Shown: positions 42,910 through 53,072 of the stretch, one piece after another
Position numbering within the stretch: the stretch's first letter is position 1
Layout: every line of letters starts with the position of its first letter
NCBI GenBank assembly: GCA_964057225.1
Contig: CAXKVF010000100.1
Coordinates: 1-64,000 of the forward strand
Length of the DNA stretch: 64,000 nt
DNA from: Auanema rhodensis
Lineage: Eukaryota > Nematoda > Chromadorea > Rhabditida > Rhabditidae
Reading direction: 5' to 3'
The notes under the pieces: model-generated
Database searches by the model: none
Seen by the model: only the letters and a program-made list of their open reading frames with translations
What the model was told of the DNA's origin: nothing
Position numbers and translations under genes: made by a program

Positions 42910-45900
42910 GGACATGGGGAATCTAATTTTGAAAACCGCATCTCTTTATCTTTCACGTAAAGCGAGTTACATACCAAGTGCACATCACGTGTACATTTAA
43001 TTAGCATAAATTAAAGTTCACGTAAATTTCAAAGTCATGGTTACCATGCACCAATATCAATAAAAATCTGTTTTTAGACTAATATTGACATGGGGAATCT
43101 AATTTTGAGAACCGCATCTCTTTATCTTTCACGTGAAGCGAGTTACATACCAAGTGCACATCACGTGTACATTTAATTAGCATAAATTAAAGTTCACGTA
43201 AATTTCAAAGTCATGGTTACCATGAACCAATATCAATAAAAATTTGTTTTTAGACTAATATGGACATGGGGAATCTAATTTTGAAAACCGCATCTCTTTA
43301 TCTTTTACGTGAAGCGAGTTACATACCAAGTGCACATCACGTGTACATTTAATTAGCATAAATTAAAGTTCACGTAAAATTCAAAGTCATGGTTACCATG
43401 CACCAATATCAATAAAAATTTGTTTTTAGACTAATATGGACATGGGGAATCTAATTTTGAAAACCGCATCTCTTTATCTTTTACGTGAAGCGAGTTACAT
43501 ACCAAGTGCACATCACGTGTACATTTAATTAGCATAAATTAAAGTTCACGTAAATTTCAAAGTCATGGTTACCATGAACCAATATCAATAAAAATTTGTT
43601 TTTAGACTAATATGGACATGGGGAATCTAATTTTGAAAACCGCATCTCTTTATCTTTCACGTGAAGCGAGTTACATACCAAGTGCACATCACGTGTACAT
43701 TTAATTAGCATAAATTAAAGTTCACGTAAATTTCAAAGTCATGGTTACCATGAACCAATATCAATAAAAATTGGTTTTTAGACTAATATGGACATGGGGA
43801 ATCTAATTTTGAAAACCGCATCTCTTTATCTTTCACGTGAAGCGAGTTACATACCAAGTGCACATCACGTGTACATTTAATTAGCATAAATTAAAGTTCA
43901 CGTAAATTTCAAAGTCATGTTTACCATGAACCAATATCAATAAAAATTTGTTTTTAGACTAATATGGACATGGGGAATCTAATTTTGAAAACCGCATCTC
44001 TTTATCTTTCACGTGAAGCGAGTTACATACCAAGTGCACATCACGTGTACATTTAATTAGCATAAATTAAAGTTCACGTAAATTTCAAAGTCATGGTTAC
44101 CATGAACCAATATCAATAAAAATTTGTTTTTAGACTAATATGGACATGGGGAATATAATTTTGAAAACCGCATCTCTTTATCTTTCACGTGAAGCGAGTT
44201 ACATACCAAGAGCACATCACGTGTACATTTAATTAGCATAAATTAAAGTTCACGTAAATTTCAAAGTCATGGTTACCATGAACCAATATCAATAAAAATT
44301 TGTTTTTAGACTAATATGGACATGGGGAATCTAATTTTGAAAACCGCATCTCTTTATCTTTCACGTGAAGCGAGTTACATACCAAGTGCACATCACGTGT
44401 ACATTTAATTAGCATAAATTAAAGTTCACGTAAAATTCAAAGTCATGGTTACCATGCACCAATATCAATAAAAATTTGTTTTTAGACTAATATGGACATG
44501 GGGAATCTAATTTTGAAAACCGCATCTCTTTATCTTTCACGTGAAGCGAGTTACATACCAAGTGCACATCACGTGTACATTTAATTTTCATAAATTAAAG
44601 TTCACGTAAATTTCAAAGTCATGGTTACCATGCACCAATATCAATAAAAATTGGTTTTTAGACTAATATGGACATGGGGAATCTAATTTTGGAAACCGCA
44701 TCTCTTTATCTTTCACGTGAAGCGAGTTACATACCAAGTGCACATCACGTGTACATTTAATTAGCATAAATCAAAGTTCACGTAAATTTCAAAGTCATGG
44801 TTACCATGAACCAATATCAATAAAAATTTGTTTTTAGACTAATATGGACATGGGGAATCTAATTTTGAAAACCGCATCTCTTTATCTTTCACGTGAAGCG
44901 AGTTACATACCAAGTGCACATCACGTGTACATTTAATTAGCATAAATTAAAGTTCACGTAAATTTCAAAGTCATGGTTACCATGAACCAATATCAATAAA
45001 AATTTGTTTTTAGACTAATATGGACATGGGGAATCTAATTTTGAAAACCGCATCTCTTTATCTTTCACGTAAAGCGAGTTACATACCAAGTGCACATCAC
45101 GTGTACATTTAATTAGCATAAACTAAAGTTCACGTAAATTTCAAAGTCATGGTTACCATGAACCAATATCAATAAAAATTTGTTTTTAGACTAATATGGA
45201 CATGGGGAATCTAATTTTGAAAACCGCATCTCTTTATCTTTCACGTGAAGCGAGTTACATACCATGTGCACATCACGTGTACATTTAATTAGCATAAATT
45301 AAAGTTCACGTAAATTTCAAAGTCATGGTTACCATGAACCAATATCAATAAAAATTTGTTTTTAGACTAATATGGACATGGGGAATCTAATTTTGAAAAC
45401 CGCATCTCTTTATCTTTCACGTGAAGCGAGTTACATACCAAGTGCACATCACGTGTACATTTAATTAGCATAAATTAAAGTTCACGTAAATTTCAAAGTC
45501 ATGGTTACCATGCACCAATATTAATAAAAATTTGTTTTTAGACTAATATGGACATGGGGAATCTAATTTTGAAAACCGCATCTCTTTATCTTTTACGTGA
45601 AGCGAGTTACATACCAAGTGCACATCACGTGTACATTTAATTAGCATAAATTAAAGTTCACGTAAATTTCAAAGTCATGGTTACCATGAACCAATATCAA
45701 TAAAAATTTGTTTTTAGACTAATATGGACATGGGGAATCTAATTTTGAAAACCGCATCTCTTTATCTTTTACGTGAAGCGAGTTACATACCAAGTGCACA
45801 TCACGTGTACATTTAATTAGCATAAATTAAAGTTCACGTAAATTTCAAAGTCATGGTTACCATGCACCAATATCAATAAAAATTTGTTTTTAGACTAATA

Positions 45901-46605
45901 GGGACATGGGGAATCTAATTTTGAAAACCGCATCTCTTTATCTTTTACGTGAAGCGAGTTACATACCAAGTGCACATCACGTGTACATTTAATTAGCATA
46001 AATTAAAGTTCACGTAAAATTCAAAGTCATGGTTACCATGCACCAATATCAATAAAAATTTGTTTTTAGACTAATATGGACATGGGGAATCTAATTTTGA
46101 AAACCGCATCTCTTTATCTTTTACGTGAAGCGAGTTACATACCAAGTGCACATCACGTGTACATTTAATTAGCATAAATTAAAGTTCACGTAAATTTCAA
46201 AGTCATGGTTACCATGAACCAATATCAATAAAAATTTGTTTTTAGACTAATATGGACATGGGGAATCTAATTTTGAAAACCGCATCTCTTTATCTTTCAC
46301 GTGAAGCGAGTTACATACCAAGTGCACATCACGTGTACATTTAATTAGCATAAATTAAAGTTCACGTAAATTTCAAAGTCATGGTTACCATGAACCAATA
46401 TCAATAAAAATTTGTTTTTAGACTAATATGGACATGGGGAATCTAATTTTGAAAACCGCATCTCTTTATCTTTCACGTAAAGCGAGTTACATACCAAGTG
46501 CACATCACGTGTACATTTAATTAGCATAAATTAAAGTTCACGTAAATTTCAAAGTCATGGTTACCATGCACCAATATCAATAAAAATTTGTTTTTAGACT
46601 AATAT

Positions 46606-46957
46606 GGACATGGGGAATCTAATTTTGAAAACCGCATCTCTTTATCTTTCACGTGAAGCGAGTTACATACCAAGTGCACATCACGTGTACATTTAATTAG
46701 CATGAACTAAAGTTCACGTAAATTTCAAAGTCATGGTTACCATGCACCAATATCAATAAAAATTTGTTTTTTGACTAATATGGACATGCGAAATCTATTT
46801 TAGAAAACCGCATCTCTTTATCTTTCACGTGAAGCGAGTTACATACCAAGTGCACATCACGTGTACATTTAATTAGCATAAATTAAAGTTCACGTAAAAT
46901 TCAAAGTCATGGTTACCATGAACCAATATCAATAAAAATTTGTTTTTAGACTAATAT
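46606..46957 (+). repeat. Two divergent monomers next to the inversion
   Basis: The most divergent pair in the left arm. Monomer 46606 has GCATGAACTAAAG and GTTTTTTGAC. Monomer 46782 starts GGACATGCGAAATC and continues CTATTTTAGAAAACC. The same unusual core appears in reverse at 50375-50410, which ties the two arms together. Confidence 0.85.
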
Positions 46958-46989
46958 GGACATGGGGAATCTAATTTTGAAAACCGCAT

Positions 46990-47064
46990 CTCTTTATCTT
47001 TCACGTGAAGTGTACACGTGATGTGCACTTGGTATGTAACTCGCTTCACGTAAAAGATAAAGAG
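46990..47064. other. Orientation-switch junction, inverted repeat with 33 bp spacer
   Basis: The forward array stops after monomer position 53 (base 47010), and the next base, 47011, is monomer position 86 read in reverse. The 21 bp immediately left (46990-47010) pair with 47044-47064, differing at one base (a CACGTG versus CACGTA change). The 33 bp spacer is 47011-47043. The expected continuations on either side do not agree at the breakpoint, so there is no microhomology. CACGTG sites at 47002-47007 and 47015-47020 become only 13 bp apart instead of the usual 32. Beyond these short arms the entire flanking arrays are inverted relative to each other, giving potential arms of about 17 kb of very similar sequence within the window. 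Confidence 0.95.
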
Positions 47065-47486
47065 ATGCGGTTTTCAAAATTAGATTCCCCATGTCCATAT
47101 TAGTCTAAAAACAAATTTTTATTGATATTGGTTCATGGTAACCATGACTTTGAAATTTACGTGAACTTTAATTTATGCTAATTAAATGTACACGTGATGT
47201 GCACTTGGTATGTAACTCGCTTCACGTGAAAGATAAAGAGATGCGGTTTCCAAAATTAGATTCCCCATGTCCATATTAGTCTAAAAACAAATTTTTATTG
47301 ATATTGGTGCATGGTAACCATGACTTTGAAATTTACGTGAACTTTAATTTATGCTAATTAAATGTACACGTGATGTGCACTTGGTATGTAACTCGCTTCA
47401 CGTAAAAGATAAAGAGATGCGGTTTTCAAAATTAGATTCCCCATGTCCATATTAGTCTAAAAACAAATTTTTATTGATATTGCTTC

Positions 47487-47576
47487 ATGGTAACCATGAC
47501 TTTGAAATTTACGTGAACTTTAATTTATGCTATGGTAACCATGACTTTGAAATTTACGTGAACTTTAATTTATGCT
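47487..47576 (-). repeat. 45 bp internal tandem duplication in the inverted array
   Basis: Copies are 47487-47531 and 47532-47576, the reverse complement of the duplication seen at 38.5 and 41.4 kb with an identical junction. The monomer carries G142 and C45, like the copy at 41.4 kb. Confidence 0.93.
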
Positions 47577-49115
47577 AATTAAATGTACACGTGATGTGCA
47601 CTTGGTATGTAACTCGCTTCACGTGAAAGATAAAGAGATGCGGTTTTCAAAATTAGATTCCCCATGTCCATATTAGTCTAAAAACAAATTTTTATTGATA
47701 TTGCTTCATGGTAACCATGACTTTGAAATTTACATGAACTTTAATTTATGCTAATTAAATGTACACGTGATGTGCACTTGGTATGTAACTCGCTTCACGT
47801 GAAAGATAAAGAGATGCGGTTTTCAAAATTAGATTCCCCATGTCCATATTAGTCTAAAAACAAATTTTTATTGATATTGGTTCATGGTAACCATGACTTT
47901 GAAATTTACGTGAACTTTAATTTATGCTAATTAAATGTACACGTGATGTGCACTTGGTATGTAACTCGCTTCACGTGAAAGATAAAGAGATGCGGTTTCC
48001 AAAATTAGATTCCCCATGTCCATATTAGTCTAAAAACAAATTTTTATTGATATTGGTGCATGGTAACCATGACTTTGAAATTTACGTGAACTTTAATTTA
48101 TGCTAATTAAATGTACACGTGATGTGCACTTGGTATGTAACTCGCTTCACGTAAAAGATAAAGAGATGCGGTTTTCAAAATTAGATTCCCCATGTCCATA
48201 TTAGTCTAAAAACAAATTTTTATTGATATTGGTGCATGGTAACCATGACTTTGAATTTTACGTGAACTTTAATTTATGCTAATTAAATGTACACGTGATG
48301 TGCACTTGGTATGTAACTCGCTTCACGTAAAAGATAAAGAGATGCGGTTTTCAAAATTAGATTCCCCATGTCCATATTAGTCTAAAAACAAATTTTTATT
48401 GATATTGGTTCATGGTAACCATGACTTTGAAATTTACGTGAACTTTAATTTATGCTAATTAAATGTACACGTGATGTGCACTTGGTATGTAACTCGCTTT
48501 ACGTGAAAGATAAAGAGATGCGGTTTTCAAAATTAGATTCCCCATGTCCATATTAGTCTAAAAACAAATTTTTATTGATATTGGTTCATGGTAACCATGA
48601 CTTTGAAATTTACGTGAACTTTAATTTATGCTAATTAAATGTACACGTGATGTGCACTTGGTATGTAACTCGCTTCACGTGAAAGATAAAGAGATGCGGT
48701 TTTCAAAATTAGATTCCCCATGTCCATATTAGTCTAAAAACAAATTTTTATTGATATTGGTTCATGGTAACCATGACTTTGAAATTTACGTGAACTTTAA
48801 TTTATGCTAATTAAATGTACACGTGATGTGCACTTGGTATGTAACTCGCTTCACGTAAAAGATAAAGAGATGCGGTTTTCAAAATTAGATTCCCCATGTC
48901 CATATTAGTCTAAAAACAAATTTTTATTGATATTGGTGCATGGTAACCATGACTTTGAATTTTACGTGAACTTTAATTTATGCTAATTAAATGTACACGT
49001 GATGTGCACTTGGTATGTAACTCGCTTCACGTAAAAGATAAAGAGATGCGGTTTTCAAAATTAGATTCCCCATGTCCCTATTAGTCTAAAAACAAATTTT
49101 TATTGATATTGGTGC

Positions 49116-49205
49116 ATGGTAACCATGACTTTGAAATTTACGTGAACTTTAATTTATGCTATGGTAACCATGACTTTGAAATTTACGTGAACTTTAATTT
49201 ATGCT
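49116..49205 (-). repeat. 45 bp internal tandem duplication in the inverted array
   Basis: Copies are 49116-49160 and 49161-49205, with the same endpoints and junction as the other five. Here it is linked to C140 rather than G142, so the duplication has been recombined onto a different monomer background. Confidence 0.93.
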
Positions 49206-49512
49206 AATTAAATGTACACGTGATGTGCACTTGGTATGTAACTCGCTTCACGTGAAAGATAAAGAGATGCGGTTTTCAAAATTAGATTCCCCATGTCCAT
49301 ATTAGTCTAAAAACAAATTTTTATTGATATTGCTTCATGGTAACCATGACTTTGAATTTTACGTGAACTTTAATTTATGCTAATTAAATGTACACGTGAT
49401 GTGCACTTGGTATGTAACTCGCTTCACGTAAAAGATAAAGAGATGCGGTTTTCAAAATTAGATTCCCCATGTCCCTATTAGTCTAAAAACAAATTTTTAT
49501 TGATATTGCTTC

Positions 49513-49602
49513 ATGGTAACCATGACTTTGAAATTTACGTGAACTTTAATTTATGCTATGGTAACCATGACTTTGAAATTTACGTGAACTTTAATTTATG
49601 CT
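49513..49602 (-). repeat. 45 bp internal tandem duplication in the inverted array
   Basis: Copies are 49513-49557 and 49558-49602, linked to G142. It lies 397 bp (one 221 bp plus one 176 bp monomer) from the copy at 49116. Both are flanked by a monomer with the rare change giving TAGGGACATG (reverse complement at 49071-49080 and 49468-49477), so this is a local two-monomer duplication. Confidence 0.93.
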
Positions 49603-50224
49603 AATTAAATGTACACGTGATGTGCACTTGGTATGTAACTCGCTTCACGTGAAAGATAAAGAGATGCGGTTTTCAAAATTAGATTCCCCATGTCCATATT
49701 AGTCTAAAAACAAATTTTTATTGATATTGCTTCATGGTAACCATGACTTTGAAATTTACATGAACTTTAATTTATGCTAATTAAATGTACATGTGATGTG
49801 CACTTGGTATGTAACTCGCTTCACGTGAAAGATAAAGAGATGCGGTTTTCAAAATTAGATTCCCCATGTCCATATTAGTCTAAAAACAAATTTTTATTGA
49901 TATTGGTTCATGGTAAACATGACTTTGAAATTTACGTGAACTTTAATTTATGCTAATTAAATGTACACGTGATGTGCACTTGGTATGTAACTCGCTTCAC
50001 GTGAAAGATAAAGAGATGCGGTTTTCAAAATTAGATTCAGCATGTCCATATTAGTCTAAAAACAAATTTTTATTGATATTGCTTCATGGTAACCATGACT
50101 TTGAAATTTACGTGAACTTTAATTTATGCTAATTAAATGTACACGTGATGTGCACTTGGTATGTAACTCGCTTCACGTGAAAGATAAAGAGATGCGGTTT
50201 TCAAAATTAGATTCCCCATGTCCA

Positions 50225-50575
50225 TATTAGTCTAAAAACAAATTTTTATCGATATTGGTTCATGGTAACCATGACTTTGAAATTTACGTGAACTTTAGTT
50301 CATGCTAATTAAATGTACACGTGATGTGCACTTGGTATGTAACTCGCTTCACGTGAAAGATAAAGAGATGCGGTTTTCTAAAATAGATTTCGCATGTCCA
50401 TATTAGTCAAAAAACAAATTTTTATTGATATTGGTGCATGGTAACCATGACTTTGAAATTTACGTGAACTTTAATTTATGCTAATTAAATGTACACGTGA
50501 TGTGCACTTGGTATGTAACTCGCTTCACGTAAAAGATAAAGAGATGCGGTTTTCAAAATTAGATTCCCCATGTCC
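50225..50575 (-). repeat. Reverse counterpart of the divergent monomer pair
   Basis: On the minus strand this pair carries GTTTTTTGAC followed by GGACATGCGAAATC and CTATTTTAG, as at 46.75-46.80 kb. However, GCATGAACTAAAG lies after that core here (50287-50310), whereas in the left arm it lies before it. A private ATCGAT change is also present near 50250. Confidence 0.83.
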
Positions 50576-51100
50576 ATATTAGTCTAAAAACAAATTTTTA
50601 TTGATATTGGTTCATGGTAACCATGACTTTGAAATTTACGTGAACTTTAATTTATGCTAATTAAATGTACACGTGATGTGCACTTGGTATGTAACTCGCT
50701 TCACGTGAAAGATAAAGAGATGCGGTTTTCAAAATTAGATTCCCCATGTCCATATTAGTCTAAAAACAAATTTTTATTGATATTGCTTCATGGTAACCAT
50801 GACTTTGAAATTTACGTGAACTTTAATTTATGCTAATTAAATGTACACGTGATGTGCACTTGGTATGTAACTCGCTTCACGTGAAAGATAAAGAGATGCG
50901 GTTTTCAAAATTAGATTCCCCATGTCCATATTAGTCTAAAAACAAATTTTTATTGATATTGGTGCATGGTAACCATGACTTTGAAATTTACGTGAACTTT
51001 AATTTATGCTAATTAAATGTACACGTGATGTGCACTTGGTATGTAACTCGCTTCACGTGAAAGATAAAGAGATGCGGTTTTCAAAATTAGATTCCCCATG

Positions 51101-52100
51101 TTCATATTAGTCTAAAAACAAATTTTTATTGATATTGCTTCATGGTAACCATGACTTTGAAATTTACGTGAACTTTAATTTATGCTAATTAAATGTACAC
51201 GTGATGTGCACTTGGTATGTAACTCGCTTCACGTGAAAGATAAAGAGATGCGGTTTTCAAAATTAGATTCCCCATGTCCATATTAGTCTAAAAACAAATT
51301 TTTATTGATATTGGTTCATGGTAACCATGACTTTGAAATTTACGTGAACTTTAATTTATGCTAATTAAATGTACACGTGATGTGCACTTGGTATGTAACT
51401 CGCTTCACGTGAAAGATAAAGAGATGCGGTTTTCAAAATTAGATTCCCCATGTCCATATTAGTCTAAAAACAAATTTTTATTGATATTGGTTCATGGTAA
51501 CCATGACTTTGAAATTTACGTGAACTTTAATTTATGCTAATTAAATGTACACGTGATGTGCACTTGGTATGTAACTCGCTTCACGTAAAAGATAAAGAGA
51601 TGCGGTTTTCAAAATTAGATTCCCCATGTCCATATTAGTCTAAAAACAAATTTTTATTGATATTGGTGCATGGTAACCATGACTTTGAAATTTACGTGAA
51701 CTTTAATTTATGCTAATTAAATGTACACGTGATGTGCACTTGGTATGTAACTCGCTTCACGTGAAAGATAAAGAGATGCGGTTTTCAAAATTAGATTCCC
51801 CATGTCCATATTAGTCTAAAAACAAATTTTTATTGATATTGGTTCATATTAACCATGACTTTGAAATTTACGTGAACTTTAATTTATGCTAATTAAATGT
51901 ACACGTGATGTGCACTTGGTATGTAACTCGCTTCACGTGAAAGATAAAGAGATGCGGTTTTCAAAATTAGATTCCCCATGTTCATATTAGTCTAAAAACA
52001 AATTTTTATTGATATTGCTTCATGGTAACCATGACTTTGAAATTTACGTGAACTTTAATTTATGCTAATTAAATGTACACGTGATGTGCTCTTGGTATGT
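51101..52100 (-). repeat. Markers repeated at 880 bp (5 monomers) in the reverse array
   Basis: CATGTTCATATTAG occurs at 51101 and 51981 (offset 880 bp), each followed by a G142 monomer (GCTTCATGG in this orientation). The second copy has private changes nearby, at 51845 and 52088. Confidence 0.8.
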
Positions 52101-53072
52101 AACTCGCTTCACGTGAAAGATAAAGAGATGCGGTTTTCAAAATTAGATTCCCCATGTCCATATTAGTCTAAAAACAAATTTTTATTGATATTGGTTCATG
52201 GTAACCATGACTTTGAAATTTACGTGAACTTTAATTTATGCTAATTAAATGTACACGTGATGTGCACTTGGTATGTAACTCGCTTCACGTGAAAGATAAA
52301 GAGATGCGGTTTTCAAAATTAGATTCCCCATGTCCATATTAGTCTAAAAACAAATTTTTATTGATATTGGTTCATGGTAACCATGACTTTGAAATTTACG
52401 TGAACTTTAATTTATGCTAATTAAATGTACACGTGATGTGCACTTGGTATGTAACTCGCTTCACGTGAAAGATAAAGAGATGCGGTTTTCAAAATTAGAT
52501 TCCCCATGTCCATATTAGTCTAAAAACAAATTTTTATTAATATTGGTGCATGGTAACCATGACTTTGAAATTTACGTGAACTTTAATTTATGCTAATTAA
52601 ATGTACACGTGATGTGCACTTGGTATGTAACTCGCTTCACGTGAAAGATAAAGAGATGCGGTTTTCAAAATTAGATTCCCCATGTCCATATTAGTCTAAA
52701 AACAAATTTTTATTGATATTGCTTCATGGTAACCATGACTTTGAAATTTACGTGAACTTTAATTTATGCTAATTAAATGTACACGTGATGTGCACTTGGT
52801 ATGTAACTCGCTTCACGTGAAAGATAAAGAGATGCGGTTTTCAAAATTAGATTCCCCATGTCCATATTAGTCTAAAAACAAATTTTTATTGATATTGCTT
52901 CATGGTAACCATGACTTTGAAATTTACGTGAACTTTAATTTATGCTAATTAAATGTACACGTGATGTGCACTTGGTATGTAACTCGCTTCACGTGAAAGA
53001 TAAAGAGATGCGGTTTTCAAAATTAGATTCCCCATGTCCATATTAGTCTAAAAACAAATTTTTATTGATATT

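Larger units (their letters stand above)
1..47010 (+). repeat. Satellite array, forward orientation, 176 bp monomer, about 267 copies
   Basis: Head-to-tail tandem array of a 176 bp monomer that I phase from GGACATGGGG. The first three copies start at 1, 177 and 353, and the period holds throughout apart from scattered 1-3 bp indels, three 45 bp duplications and one 18 bp duplication. Base composition is about 32% G+C. Most copies differ from the consensus at zero to about five sites, so the array is young or strongly homogenised. Recurrent polymorphic sites, in monomer coordinates, are 33 (C/T), 43 (T/C), 45 (C/T), 50 (G/A), 118 (T/A/C), 140 (A/C) and 142 (C/G). No stretch of unrelated sequence interrupts it. 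Unit length near one nucleosome, AT richness and multi-monomer duplications are known hallmarks of centromeric satellites. Calling it centromeric is inference; a pericentromeric or subtelomeric satellite is the alternative. Confidence 0.97.
38418..51585. repeat. T45 allele zone spanning the inversion
   Basis: About two dozen monomers have TTTACGTGAA instead of TTCACGTGAA (site 45 C to T). All lie between 38418 and 51585, on both sides of the orientation switch and in the matching orientation. The 45 bp duplication, the TTCATGTAAA allele, most TTTTGGAAACC copies and the A50 allele are confined to the same interval. At 38.86-39.92 kb T45 alternates with C45 every 352 bp, a dimeric pattern. Confidence 0.85.

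Noticed and set aside
47011-47043. Spacer as a separate inserted element
   Set aside because: The 33 bp are ordinary reverse-oriented monomer sequence (positions 86 down to 54), not foreign DNA.
46900-47100. Junction as a simple fold-back read artefact
   Set aside because: An artefact of that kind would make the right side an immediate mirror image of the left. Monomers next to the junction differ (divergent A118 types on the left; T45 and TTTTGGAAACC types on the right), and the mirrored haplotype is centred about 480 bp away. Misassembly of other kinds is not excluded.
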